From positions 3,844,001-3,908,000 of the forward strand of contig OY769938.1 in the NCBI GenBank assembly GCA_963669295.1: a stretch of DNA of 64,000 bases, read 5' to 3'. Both the position numbers and the translations under genes were made by a program. This DNA comes from G963669295 sp963669295 (GTDB lineage: Bacteria; Bacteroidota; Bacteroidia; Flavobacteriales_D; CALLUQ01). Below are positions 15,533 to 24,903 of this stretch, in pieces. Under the pieces are notes generated by a model, which saw only the letters and a list, made by a program, of their open reading frames with translations, was not told the DNA's origin and did no database searches. Positions within the stretch are counted from its first letter, which is position 1. Each line of letters starts with the position of its first letter.

Positions 15533-17452
15533 CTATTGTACCCACTTCTGATTGGAAATCATTAATGCTTCTTGTACGGTAATCCTTGTGCCGTCATTAT
15601 AGGCGGTTACAAAAGGTCCCTGGAAGTTAAATCCATTGGTAACATCCTCACGCTTGTCGCGTGCTTGTCGGTACTTCTTAAACGATCCTACCGTGTATTT
15701 GATCCATCCTTCATGATTTTCTACCAACACATTTTCGTTAAAGCTTTTATGTCGCGCAAAATAGTTGGAAGAAACAGCAGCATGTCCTGCTGAGATTTGA
15801 ACACGATAAGTTACTCCTGTTTCTGGAGCTGGCACACCCGTAACGTCTGAAGCACTATCAGTATTATCAGATGTGTCGCTATTGTCTGAGTTATCGTTGT
15901 TATCAGCGGTGTCTGTATTGTCATTGTTGTCCGAATTGTCGGTAGTGCTATCCACATCGGTAGCATCGTTGTTGTCGACGTTATCGGTAGTATTGTTATT
16001 GTTGCTGCTGTCAGTGTTATCTGTATTGGTGTCGGTATTATCAGCAACCACAGCTGCTTCTACATTGAAACCTGTAGCAAGGATAGCTGTTTTTTGTGTT
16101 TCATTGTTTACCAGGTAGGAGAAGTCGCCGCTTACATCAAAAGTACCACTTACCCCTTCGTTGGGCGTAATGACATAGCTAACGGTTAGGATTTCTTTGG
16201 CAGGAAGACTCATCCAAACAAATTTCACCTTTTGTCCATCGGTGCTGAATCCTGCGGTTTGTGTTTCTCCGCTTATGGCTGTAAACCCTTCGGGCATGTA
16301 CTCCTGCAGTTTTGCAAATCCTTCGATGTTGCCTTTGTTAATGGTTACTGCTACCAGGTAGTTGCTGCCTTGTGCAGTAATTGTTCGACTGCAAACAGCT
16401 TCTTGCACCACATCGGTACTGTTGTCTGTATCGGTTGAAGTATCGGTGGTAGCATCAACATCGGTAGTATTGTCTGTATCGTTGTTGGTGCTGTTATCAG
16501 CAGTCGTTTCGGTATCTGTATCCGAAGAAGTGTCTGTATCAGTAGTATTATCCGTGTTCTCATCGGTAGTACTCGTATCGCTGTTGTCTGCTACTGCTTC
16601 ACCTTCAATAGTACTTTGTCCACTAATTTCAGCTTTTTGTGTTTCGTCGTTTAATAAGTAGGAAAACAGTCCTGAAATTTCGTAGCTCCCACCAGTGGCA
16701 TCCCCTTGTTCCAATTGATAGCTCACAGTAACTTCGTTAGAAGCAGGGAGGCTCATCCAAACAAACTTGGCCTTTTGATCTACGTTGGTGAATACTGCTG
16801 ATTGCGTTTCTAAAGAGGTGGCTGTGAATCCTGCAGGAATCATTTCCTGCAGTTTAGCAAACCCCGTAATGCCTTCTTTGTTAATGCTTACTTCTACTTT
16901 GTATTTCCCATCTCCCAATGAGGTAATGGTTCGGGTACCACTGGCATTAGCTGCAGCGACATTTGTTTCATCAGTACCGGTATCAGTAGCCGTATCCGTA
17001 TCAGTGCCACTATCGGCCGTTGCACCGGCACTTACCTCAAAGGTGGCTGCATCAAGATCGTAGGTTTTTCGCTCGTTATCGGCAATGTAAGAGAACTTAC
17101 CAGTGATGGTTTGTGCACCGGTAACATCATCGCCTACAACAAGGTTGTATTTAAGTGTTATGGGCGAATCGCCTGGGAGCGACATCCAGATGAATTTGGC
17201 TTTTTGGTCTTTAAAAGTAAATGATGCTCCACTGTTTTCTACCGAAGAGATGCTTATCCCTGAAGGAACCTCGAATTGCAACTTGGCAAACCCAGCTACA
17301 TCACCTTTGTGAATGGTTACCACTACTTCTTGCTCCGAACCTGGTGCAAGGGATGTTGGGATGTTTTGAGTAATCTCAATGTTATCGGACAGGAACAAGT
17401 TGAAGAACAGTAGACCAATTACGTTGATAGAAAGGATGGAAGCTTTTATCAT
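15533..17452 (-). CDS. exported triple-repeat protein with acidic linkers and SPOR-like C-terminus
   Basis: 639 residues. After a hydrophobic N-terminus come three homologous ~110-residue beta-rich domains at about 23-140, 172-285 and 354-468. Each contains GFAKLQ and, further on, WMSLP (89-93, 232-236, 413-417) and a G-FSY-NE stretch. They are joined by low-complexity linkers almost entirely of Asp, Thr, Asn and Ser (141-171, 286-353, 469-545). The last ~90 residues form a SPOR-like domain (YRVQISAGHAAVSSNYFARH). The repeat domain is not one I can name. The linkers are encoded by degenerate repeats of six-base units (TCGGTA/GTGTCT types), a likely site of length variation. It sits between two paralogous barrel genes. 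Confidence 0.87.
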   Translation of the reverse strand: MIKASILSINVIGLLFFNLFLSDNIEITQNIPTSLAPGSEQEVVVTIHKGDVAGFAKLQFEVPSGISISSVENSGASFTFKDQKAKFIWMSLPGDSPITLKYNLVVGDDVTGAQTITGKFSYIADNERKTYDLDAATFEVSAGATADSGTDTDTATDTGTDETNVAAANASGTRTITSLGDGKYKVEVSINKEGITGFAKLQEMIPAGFTATSLETQSAVFTNVDQKAKFVWMSLPASNEVTVSYQLEQGDATGGSYEISGLFSYLLNDETQKAEISGQSTIEGEAVADNSDTSTTDENTDNTTDTDTSSDTDTETTADNSTNNDTDNTTDVDATTDTSTDTDNSTDVVQEAVCSRTITAQGSNYLVAVTINKGNIEGFAKLQEYMPEGFTAISGETQTAGFSTDGQKVKFVWMSLPAKEILTVSYVITPNEGVSGTFDVSGDFSYLVNNETQKTAILATGFNVEAAVVADNTDTNTDNTDSSNNNNTTDNVDNNDATDVDSTTDNSDNNDNTDTADNNDNSDNSDTSDNTDSASDVTGVPAPETGVTYRVQISAGHAAVSSNYFARHKSFNENVLVENHEGWIKYTVGSFKKYRQARDKREDVTNGFNFQGPFVTAYNDGTRITVQEALMISNQKWVQ

Positions 17453-17497
17453 TGGTTTTTACTTGTTGGTTTGCGGAAAAAGTACTTTTATCCGAAA

Positions 17498-17524
17498 CAA
17501 ATCTAATTTTTATTAGGGTTGCAA
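17498..17524 (-). promoter_or_regulatory. Bacteroidota-type promoter for the triple-repeat gene
   Basis: On the minus strand TTG (17522-17524), 16 nt, TAGATTTG (17498-17505), matching the TTG/TAnnTTTG consensus with a slightly short spacer. It lies 46 bp before the ATG at 17452. Confidence 0.5.
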
Positions 17525-17596
17525 GTATAGGAGTAATTCCTGAATTACAAACAGATAAATGTTAATAACAGCCGTAGTTATCCGCGGTTTTTGAAT

Positions 17597-17628
17597 AAAA
17601 AAAGGGAACAACTGAGTTGCTCCCTTTT
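17597..17628 (-). terminator. Rho-independent terminator
   Basis: AAAGGGAGCAACT / AGTTGTTCCCTTT stem (minus strand) with a one-pair mismatch, followed by TTTTATTC. It lies 18 bp after the stop of the barrel/EF-hand gene. Confidence 0.8.
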
Positions 17629-17646
17629 CTATAGAGTATAAATGAG

Positions 17647-19014
17647 TTATTGTTCAAAGAAATAATCAATCAATCCATGCAAATCTTCTACCGTCATATT
17701 GGTAGTGCCTTCAAAGAAAGCGTCAATCGCACTGGTGATTTCATCAGAAGAAATAACACCGTTGTTGTCAAGATCGGCTTCAACATACTTTTCAGGCAAA
17801 GCATTACCTCCAGCATTTCCTCCATCCGATTTTCCTTCTTTTACCTGCTTGTCAATATTACGCAAGGTGTTTAATGTAGGGCTATTGGCAAAATGCTGCG
17901 AACGAACAGTAGCTACCGAATCACGTTTGGTAGACGACATTTCTGCCAGCATGGCGTCGGTTAATGTACGTCCTTCGCTATCTACAGCTACTCCTTTTGC
18001 TGAATTGGGTTCTTTATCCATGTAATCGGGTACGCCATCTTTATCGGCATCCGCAGGGCATCCTTTGCCATTTACCTTAACGTCTTTTGGTGTACCCGGG
18101 CATTCGTCGTTGATGTCTTTAACACCATCACCATCAGTGTCTCCTTTATCCAACGAATCAAAGTCAACATCGGCATAATGTTTTTCAATGGCTCTACGAG
18201 CACTGGCCGATTGTTTCCCAAAGATGTAATACATCGAAATACCAGTGTAAAGGAATTTGTCGTTGTCGCCTTCGTATTTGTAATTGTCAATCCAATCGGA
18301 TTGAGTAAGGTTATAGGTGGCAGAAATTCTTCCTTGCAATGCATCCGAGAATTTCCACTTGATACCAAAAGTTAAAGGGATGGCAAATGTGTTGCGATCG
18401 TAGTTTTCTACACTGTCTTTTAATTGTGTTTCGTAATCGTAGTCTCGGTACAATATGGAAGAAGCCATGGAAGAAGTGTCGTTTTCCGGCAAATCTCTGA
18501 TGGTACCATCTGTCCAATAGTAGTAATCGTTGCCATTGGCATCTTTTAAGTCACCATAAGGATCGAATTGCAGGTAGCTAAAACCCACAGCGATGTAGGG
18601 TGAAAAAGGCGATTTCCTGTTGATCACATGATCGTTGTCGAAATGTGCCGCAACGTTTAATCCTACTTGTAGTATTGAAGATTCAAAGTTGCGGTTATTG
18701 GCAGGAACACTCGAACGACTCAAGTGAGCTACTTCGCCATACAATGCATCTAACGACACACCGATAACACTACCGAACCGCTTTTCGGCACCAAAAGTAA
18801 AGCCTGTACGAATGTTGGTGAGGGCAGTAAGCTTTTCCTCTTTTCCAAGGTCGCCCATAAACGACACAAATCCGGCACCTAATCCGATGCCTACTTTACC
18901 ATTATCAGGTTTTGTGGAGGTTACGACCAATCCATCACCGCCATCGGCTTCTTGAGCCCATGCAGGAGAAAAGGCAAGCGTCAAAACAATGACCAGGAGC
19001 GTAAAATGCTTCAT
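17647..19014 (-). CDS. outer-membrane barrel protein with thrombospondin type 3 repeats and EF-hand
   Basis: 455 residues from the ATG at 19014 (MKHFTLLVIVLTLAF, a clean signal peptide); an upstream TTG at 19041 is less likely. Residues ~40-285 form a barrel-like region paralogous to the 13322-15439 product (YYYWTDGTIRDLPEND here against a matching segment there). Thrombospondin type 3 repeats follow (DTDGDGVKDINDECPG, DADKDGVPDYMDK). The end differs: instead of SPOR domains there is an EF-hand-like calcium loop DLDNNGVISSDE near residue 420. The protein is probably an outer-membrane structural protein with calcium-stabilised periplasmic or surface parts. Confidence 0.87.
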   Translation of the reverse strand: MKHFTLLVIVLTLAFSPAWAQEADGGDGLVVTSTKPDNGKVGIGLGAGFVSFMGDLGKEEKLTALTNIRTGFTFGAEKRFGSVIGVSLDALYGEVAHLSRSSVPANNRNFESSILQVGLNVAAHFDNDHVINRKSPFSPYIAVGFSYLQFDPYGDLKDANGNDYYYWTDGTIRDLPENDTSSMASSILYRDYDYETQLKDSVENYDRNTFAIPLTFGIKWKFSDALQGRISATYNLTQSDWIDNYKYEGDNDKFLYTGISMYYIFGKQSASARRAIEKHYADVDFDSLDKGDTDGDGVKDINDECPGTPKDVKVNGKGCPADADKDGVPDYMDKEPNSAKGVAVDSEGRTLTDAMLAEMSSTKRDSVATVRSQHFANSPTLNTLRNIDKQVKEGKSDGGNAGGNALPEKYVEADLDNNGVISSDEITSAIDAFFEGTTNMTVEDLHGLIDYFFEQ

Positions 19015-19078
19015 AAGGGTGATTTTGGTTAAGTTTAGCAAAAACGTAGACTAATGCCCACAAAATTACGATAAAAAT

Positions 19079-19116
19079 AATGGGAATTGCTAATGCAATA
19101 GCAATTTATTCCCATT
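19079..19116 (-). terminator. probable terminator after the LOG-family gene
   Basis: On the minus strand AATGGGAAT...TTGCTA pairs with TAGCAA...TTCCCATT with a small bulge, and is followed by ATTTTTATC. It lies about 90 bp past the stop of the leftward gene at 19207. Confidence 0.6.
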
Positions 19117-19206
19117 ACATTCACCGCAATGAATGGCAAAAACTCTTTAAAACCAATGGATTTAAAGCAATTACGCAAACTTGGTTGGTATCAACCTGAA
19201 AATCAG

Positions 19207-19914
19207 TTAGAAGTTTGGTTTTAGCGTGTATTTACCGTAGAATCGGTTGATTTCAGCTACTGCTTCATCGGCAGTGTCTACTACCATAAATAAATCAAGG
19301 TCTTTTTCACTGATGTTGTTTTCTTCCTCCAACAACACCTTCTTTACCCAATCAATCAACCCTTCCCAAAAGCTTTTGCCTACCATAATAATAGGGAATC
19401 GCCCAATTTTATGGGTTTGAATCAAGGTAATGGCCTCAAACAATTCGTCGAGCGTACCAAAACCACCGGGCAATACAATAAATCCTTGTGCATATTTTAC
19501 AAACATTACTTTGCGCACAAAGAAGTAGTCGAAATTCAACAATTTATCGGGATCGATGTATGGGTTAGCTTCTTGCTCAAAAGGCAGATCGATGTTTAGT
19601 CCTACAGAAAGCCCCTGGCCACGATTGGCACCTTTGTTACCGGCTTCCATAATACCAGGGCCACCACCTGTAATAACGCCATACCCGTTTTGGGTAAGCT
19701 TGTAAGCAACCTCTTCTGCTAAGATGTAGTACTTATCGTCGGGTTTCGTGCGTGCCGACCCAAATATGGAAACGCATGGTTTGATTCTCGAAAGTTTTTC
19801 GAACCCTTCCACAAATTCCGACATAATTTTGAAAATAGCCCAGCTATCGTTCGTCTTGGTCTCGTTCCAGTCTTTGTTGTTAAACGCCTTCCTAATTAAA
19901 TCCTCGTTCGTCAT
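19207..19914 (-). CDS. LOG-family Rossmann-fold protein (TIGR00730 type)
   Basis: 235 residues from the ATG at 19914; the frame could start with TTG at 19920. It contains the LOG-family nucleotide-binding signatures GGGPGIMEAGNKGA (about 79-92) and PGGFGTLDE (about 149-157). Characterised relatives hydrolyse cytokinin riboside monophosphates or other nucleoside monophosphates to free base and ribose 5-phosphate. The physiological substrate in bacteria is usually unknown, so I give no gene name. It is cytoplasmic, with no signal. It stands alone, upstream of a likely terminator and downstream of uvrA. Confidence 0.92.
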   Translation of the reverse strand: MTNEDLIRKAFNNKDWNETKTNDSWAIFKIMSEFVEGFEKLSRIKPCVSIFGSARTKPDDKYYILAEEVAYKLTQNGYGVITGGGPGIMEAGNKGANRGQGLSVGLNIDLPFEQEANPYIDPDKLLNFDYFFVRKVMFVKYAQGFIVLPGGFGTLDELFEAITLIQTHKIGRFPIIMVGKSFWEGLIDWVKKVLLEEENNISEKDLDLFMVVDTADEAVAEINRFYGKYTLKPNF

Positions 19915-19953
19915 CTTCAAAAAAATTAATGGTTCATAAATACTTAAAGAGGA

Positions 19954-22782
19954 TTATACGTAGATTTCCTCTTTTAGATACTTCACTGTATGACTAACGT
20001 TATTTTCGAGAATTTCTTCTGGCGAACCAGCACAAATTATCGTACCACCCCTGGCACCACCTTCTGGCCCAAGGTCAATGATATGATCGGCCACCTTAAT
20101 GATGTCCATGTTGTGTTCAATAACTAAAATGGTATTGCCATTGTCTACCAACTTATTCAACACTTCGAGCAATATGCGGATGTCTTCAAAATGCAAGCCT
20201 GTAGTAGGTTCATCGAGGATGTAAAAAGTGCTGCCGGTATCTTTTTTCGACAATTCAGTGGCCAGCTTTACCCGTTGTGCTTCTCCACCAGATAGAGTGG
20301 TAGATTGTTGGCCAAGCGTGATATAGCCCAATCCTACTTCTTGCAATGTTTTTATTTTCTTGGCAATGGATGGGATGTGTTCAAAGAACTCTACTGCTGC
20401 ATCGATGGTCATGTTCAACACATCGCTAATGGATTTCCCTTTGTAGCGTACTTCTAGCGTTTCACGGTTGTAGCGTTTGCCCTGGCAGGTTTCACAATCC
20501 ACATAAACATCGGGTAAGAAATTCATTTCAATGGTTCTTAACCCAGCTCCCTGGCAGGTTTCGCAACGCCCTCCTTTTACATTAAACGAAAACCGTCCTG
20601 GCTTATACCCCCTAATTTTTGCTTCTGGCAATTGGGTAAATAAGGTGCGAATGTCGGTAAACACCCCGGTGTAAGTAGCTGGATTTGAACGGGGAGTACG
20701 TCCAATAGGACTTTGGTCGATTTCAATGACCTTATCGAGGTACTTCAACCCATTGATTTTATCGTAAGGCAAGGGTTTCTTTACTCCACGGTAAAAATGT
20801 TGGTTTAAGATGGGGTAAAGGGTTTGGTTAATCAGGGTAGATTTTCCACTGCCCGAAACACCAGTAACACAAATGAATTTGCCAAGGGGGAAGGTAGCAG
20901 TTACCTCTTTAAGGTTGTTGCCGCGAGCTCCTTTTAGCGTCAGTTTTTTGCCATTGCCCTTCCGTCGTTTCTTTGGCACGGCGATTTCTTTGGTGCCCTC
21001 AAGATATTGGGCGGTCAACGAGTTTGATGATGCAATGGTTTCGGGCGATCCCTCTGCAATGATTTTTCCTCCATGAATGCCTGCACCCGGGCCAATGTCA
21101 ATGACATGATCGGCCGATTGAATCATTTCTTTATCGTGCTCTACTACCAATACCGAGTTACCTGTATCGCGCAATTCTTTCAAGGAGTTAATCAAGCGGG
21201 TATTGTCGCGTTGGTGCAAACCAATGCTTGGTTCATCGAGAATATAAAGTACTCCCACCAATTGCGAGCCAATTTGAGTAGCCAGCCGTATGCGTTGCGC
21301 TTCGCCACCAGAAAGTGTTCTGGCACTGCGGTCGAGGGTGAGGTACTCTAACCCTACATTTAAAAGGAATTGGGTGCGCGAACGTACTTCCTTCAATACT
21401 TCTCTGGCAATGGCATTTTGCTTTTCGCTCAATCGTTCCTCAATGCCTTCAAACCACTGGCGCAATTGAATCAAATCCATTTGTGCGAGTTCGGCAATAT
21501 TTTTCCCATCTACCTTGAAATAAAGGGCTTGTTTTTTCAAACGAGCACCTTCACATTCAGGGCAAAGGACTTTGTTCATGAAGCTTTGTGCCCATCGTTG
21601 TATGGTACGCGAAGGGTTTTCTTCCTGGTGTCGATTAATGAAATTGATGATGCCTTCGAAGTTAACAGAGTATTCTGACCCCACCGCACTAGCAATCTTT
21701 ACTACTTCGTCGGTACCAAACAGCAGTTTGTGTACAACGTTGTCGGCAATTTCACTTAAAGGCGTATTCAGGTCGTGGCCATGCTTTTCTAAGATGGCTT
21801 CTACCTGCTTAAAGATCCATGTGTTTTTATAAGAGCCCAGTGGGGCAATGCCTCCCTTTTTAACACTGAGCTTGGTGTCGGGAATGATTTTGTTGAGGTC
21901 GACTTCCGAAACAATACCCAGTCCGTTGCAATTGTTACAAGCGCCATAAGGAGAGTTGAACGAAAAGAGATTGGGAGCAGGTTCGTCGTAAGAAATGCCC
22001 GTGGTGGGACACATAAGGTACCGACTAAAATGGCGTACCTCACCACTTTCATGGTCTTGTACCATCAAAATGCCCTTGCCATGCTTCATGGCTGTACGCA
22101 CCGATTCGGTAATCCGTTGACGCGCATCTTTACTCACTGCCACACGGTCTACCACAATCTCAATGTCGTGTGTTTTATAACGGTCGAGTTGTAGCTTATC
22201 GGGCAATTCAACAATTTCCTCGTCTATTCGCGCTCGAATAAAACCTTGCCGTTTAATTTGCTCAAACAATTCGCGGTAATGTCCTTTTCTTCCTTTTACA
22301 ATAGGGGCCAGAAAAATGGCTTTTTTACCATCGTAATCGCTTAAAATAAGGTCAATGATTTGTTGATCGGAATAGCGTACCATCTTTTCTCCAGTAGCAT
22401 ACGAAAAGGCTTCGGAACCGCGGGCAAATAATAAACGAAGGAAATCGTAAATTTCTGTAATGGTGCCTACCGTAGAGCGCGGGTTTTTACTCACGGTTTT
22501 TTGTTCAATAGAAATTACCGGACTTAGCCCGGTAATTTTGTCCACATCGGGCCGTTCCATAGAGCCGAGAAACTGACGGGCGTATGCTGAGAACGTTTCA
22601 ATGTATCTGCGTTGCCCCTCAGCGTATATGGTATCGAATGCCAACGAGGATTTTCCACTTCCACTCAAACCAGTGATGACCACCAGGTGGTTACGTGGTA
22701 TGGTTACACTAATGTCTCTGAGGTTGTGGGCACGAGCCCCCATTACTTCAATAACTTCCCCAGCTTCAACAGTCTCCTCCAT
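19954..22782 (-). CDS. uvrA: excinuclease ABC subunit A
   Basis: 942-residue DNA-damage recognition ATPase of nucleotide excision repair, working with UvrB and UvrC. Both ABC-type ATPase modules are complete. Walker A motifs are GLSGSGKSSLAF near residue 38 and GVSGSGKSTLIN near 640. Signature motifs LSGGEAQRIRLA and LSGGEAQRVKLA are also present. The C-terminal zinc module shows CETCQGAGLR and CETCQGKRY; the first zinc module is at about 265-290 with CNNCNGLG. Length is normal. It starts right after the stop of the lytic transglycosylase gene, so it is probably co-transcribed with the cell-wall genes upstream. Confidence 0.98.
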   Translation of the reverse strand: MEETVEAGEVIEVMGARAHNLRDISVTIPRNHLVVITGLSGSGKSSLAFDTIYAEGQRRYIETFSAYARQFLGSMERPDVDKITGLSPVISIEQKTVSKNPRSTVGTITEIYDFLRLLFARGSEAFSYATGEKMVRYSDQQIIDLILSDYDGKKAIFLAPIVKGRKGHYRELFEQIKRQGFIRARIDEEIVELPDKLQLDRYKTHDIEIVVDRVAVSKDARQRITESVRTAMKHGKGILMVQDHESGEVRHFSRYLMCPTTGISYDEPAPNLFSFNSPYGACNNCNGLGIVSEVDLNKIIPDTKLSVKKGGIAPLGSYKNTWIFKQVEAILEKHGHDLNTPLSEIADNVVHKLLFGTDEVVKIASAVGSEYSVNFEGIINFINRHQEENPSRTIQRWAQSFMNKVLCPECEGARLKKQALYFKVDGKNIAELAQMDLIQLRQWFEGIEERLSEKQNAIAREVLKEVRSRTQFLLNVGLEYLTLDRSARTLSGGEAQRIRLATQIGSQLVGVLYILDEPSIGLHQRDNTRLINSLKELRDTGNSVLVVEHDKEMIQSADHVIDIGPGAGIHGGKIIAEGSPETIASSNSLTAQYLEGTKEIAVPKKRRKGNGKKLTLKGARGNNLKEVTATFPLGKFICVTGVSGSGKSTLINQTLYPILNQHFYRGVKKPLPYDKINGLKYLDKVIEIDQSPIGRTPRSNPATYTGVFTDIRTLFTQLPEAKIRGYKPGRFSFNVKGGRCETCQGAGLRTIEMNFLPDVYVDCETCQGKRYNRETLEVRYKGKSISDVLNMTIDAAVEFFEHIPSIAKKIKTLQEVGLGYITLGQQSTTLSGGEAQRVKLATELSKKDTGSTFYILDEPTTGLHFEDIRILLEVLNKLVDNGNTILVIEHNMDIIKVADHIIDLGPEGGARGGTIICAGSPEEILENNVSHTVKYLKEEIYV

Positions 22783-23775
22783 TTACAATGTATCTCCTTT
22801 TGCTGTGTCGATAGGTTCAGGTGCTAGAAAGTCATGAAACCCTTCTGCCGGAATTTTAATGCGATATTCCGTACTGTCGACATTGGTTAATGATTGTTGC
22901 CTCAACCATGGGTTGAGCAATTTCAATGTTTTATAGCTGATGTTTTGGCTAATGGCAAAATCTACAAGATTGTTGATGGTAGTGTCTACTACCACTTCCT
23001 TGGTTTTGTAAGTGGGGTACATGTCTTGCTTACGGACATTAAACCCGTATTGCTCCGAATGGGTTAAAATTTCTTTGATGGCCAATATACGGTAGACATA
23101 ACGGGCCGTTTCTTCGTTCAACAACAAATCGTAGTAATTGTCGGCTTGCTGTTCATTTAAACGACTGTTTAGGCCACCTTTTCCCATGTTGTAGGAGGCT
23201 GCTGCAAGAGTCCAGCTTCCAAATTTATCGTAGGCAATTTGCAGGTATTGGCAAGCCGCTGCCGTTGATTTTTCAACATGGTAACGCTCGTCTACTTCAT
23301 CGGTAATTTCGAGTTGGTAGCTTTTACCAGTGCCTTTCATGAATTGCCAAAAACCAGTTGCACCGGCAGGTGAGACCACATTTTGGAACCCACTTTCAAT
23401 AAGTGCGAGGTATTTAAAATCGTCGGGCAGTCCATTTGCTTTTAAGATGGGTTCTATTACCGGAAACCAACGGTGGGCACGCTTATGGAAAAGCAAGGTC
23501 TGCGATTGCCAATAAGTGTTTACCAACAACTCGCGGTCCAATCGTTCGCGTACATCAACATCTTCGAGTGGTACTATTTCTCCACAAAAGTCGAGGTGTT
23601 TTGGGGTAGGCAAGGAGTAAATGTTGTAATCGCTTTCAATGTGTTCAACATATTGTTCTTCTTGCTGTTGTTCGTCTACCGAATAGTTGAAAGTTTTGCT
23701 TAAGATGACTGCTCCGGCCAATACCAGTACGGCCAATGTTATTTTTCCTATTGCTCCTCTTAATGCTGCTTTCAT
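22783..23775 (-). CDS. membrane-bound lytic transglycosylase (SLT domain) with LysM-like tail
   Basis: 330 residues: one N-terminal membrane anchor (about 12-28), a short linker, an SLT-type lytic transglycosylase domain at about 100-220, and a C-terminal LysM-like segment (LVDFAISQNISYKTLKLLN). The catalytic glutamate is in ALIESGF. The goose-lysozyme-like motifs GATGFWQFM and AAASYNMG follow. It cleaves peptidoglycan glycan strands to 1,6-anhydro products, as MltD does. It overlaps the upstream transferase gene by four bases (ATGA) and abuts uvrA downstream. Confidence 0.92.
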   Translation of the reverse strand: MKAALRGAIGKITLAVLVLAGAVILSKTFNYSVDEQQQEEQYVEHIESDYNIYSLPTPKHLDFCGEIVPLEDVDVRERLDRELLVNTYWQSQTLLFHKRAHRWFPVIEPILKANGLPDDFKYLALIESGFQNVVSPAGATGFWQFMKGTGKSYQLEITDEVDERYHVEKSTAAACQYLQIAYDKFGSWTLAAASYNMGKGGLNSRLNEQQADNYYDLLLNEETARYVYRILAIKEILTHSEQYGFNVRKQDMYPTYKTKEVVVDTTINNLVDFAISQNISYKTLKLLNPWLRQQSLTNVDSTEYRIKIPAEGFHDFLAPEPIDTAKGDTL

Positions 23776-24857
23776 TGATCTTCTTTGTCTTTCTGTTTAA
23801 TTTTTGTGATGTAGAACAAGATACCAAATACCAGTAGAAAATATCCGATGAACAATAAGGTAAGTAACAGGCTCCAATGAGGAATGAACTTAAAGATGGC
23901 AAATACGAGGAAGAAGGATAAGATGGATAAACCAATGAAAACCATTGCCACCTGGCTGTCGGTAAGCCCGAGATACGACAAATGATGTGTGGTATGATCT
24001 TTTCCTCCAACAAAGGGCGATTGCCCCTTAAACAGCCGGTTGATGACCACGGTAGTGGTATCAACAATAGGCAACAAGAATACCAGAATGGCTGTAATGA
24101 CTTGCTTTGCGGGAATGGTAGATCCATCAATGCCTTTTGAATTCCAGAAGTAATTGATGCCTATGGTGGCAAGGAAAATGCCCAGGAATTGGCTGCCGGT
24201 ATCGCCCATATACATTTTTGAGGGATGCCAGTTGAAAAACAAAAAACCAATAAGGGAGGCCAGTACACCGATTAAAATGATGAACTCCATGTTATTGGAA
24301 AGCCCCTGAAGGTACATGTATACCAATGCCGAAATAATGATAAAAATAGAGACCACCGAAGTAATGGCATCCATGTTATCGAGCATGTTGATGGAATTCA
24401 TCAATGCAACAACCCAAAAAACGGTGATGCCATAATTCATCCACACGTTTTCGAATACCTGAATGTAGGTGCCGGTAGCAATAAGAATAACACTACACGC
24501 AATTTGCACAAACAGTTTAAGTAATGGGCGGGTATTGTAGGCATCATCAGCCAATCCCATTAAAAAAGCCAACGAGGTGGCGGCCAACAGTCCAAGGGCT
24601 TGCTTGTTATGGAGCAATGCTGCCTGCTCAAAAAAGATAGAGTGTACCGCTGCTGCAATAAGAAAAACGATGAAGAATGTAATGCCCCCTAACGCTGGTT
24701 TGGAAACACTGCTCCATCGAATAACGGTTTGTTCTGTATCTCTGATTCCCAGTGTTTTTGCAAATCGCAAGAAGATGGAATTTATCAACAGCGAGAACAT
24801 GGTTGCAAAGAAGAAGAAGACCGAATAAATCGCAAATGTATACTCAGAACTTTCCAT
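23772..24857 (-). CDS. WecA/TagO/MraY-family glycosyl-1-phosphate transferase
   Basis: 361 residues, about ten transmembrane helices. Family motifs are present: the aspartate pair MGLADDAYNTRP, the NMLDNMDA loop (usual form N-x-x-N-x-x-D-G-x-D) and MYMGDTGSQFLG. A histidine-rich loop GKDHTTHHLSYLG is typical of the WecA branch. Enzymes of this type transfer GlcNAc-1-phosphate or a similar sugar phosphate to undecaprenyl phosphate, starting O-antigen or exopolysaccharide synthesis. Placement just downstream of exopolysaccharide genes fits. It has its own promoter inside the end of rfbC. Confidence 0.92.
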   Translation of the reverse strand: MESSEYTFAIYSVFFFFATMFSLLINSIFLRFAKTLGIRDTEQTVIRWSSVSKPALGGITFFIVFLIAAAVHSIFFEQAALLHNKQALGLLAATSLAFLMGLADDAYNTRPLLKLFVQIACSVILIATGTYIQVFENVWMNYGITVFWVVALMNSINMLDNMDAITSVVSIFIIISALVYMYLQGLSNNMEFIILIGVLASLIGFLFFNWHPSKMYMGDTGSQFLGIFLATIGINYFWNSKGIDGSTIPAKQVITAILVFLLPIVDTTTVVINRLFKGQSPFVGGKDHTTHHLSYLGLTDSQVAMVFIGLSILSFFLVFAIFKFIPHWSLLLTLLFIGYFLLVFGILFYITKIKQKDKEDQ

Positions 24858-24873
24858 CTTGAAAATTGATTTG

Positions 24874-24903
24874 CAAAGGTAGATTTTTAGAATGAGCTTA
24901 CAA
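24874..24903 (-). promoter_or_regulatory. Bacteroidota-type promoter inside the 3' end of rfbC
   Basis: On the minus strand TTG (24901-24903), 19 nt, TACCTTTG (24874-24881): an exact fit to the TTG-N19-TAnnTTTG consensus. It would drive the transferase, transglycosylase and uvrA genes. Transcription would start about 10 bp before the ATG at 24857. Confidence 0.7.

Noticed and set aside
16362..16661. Long Val/Ser-rich frame on the plus strand
   Set aside because: It is the antisense of the Asp/Thr-rich linker of the triple-repeat gene, a compositional artefact.
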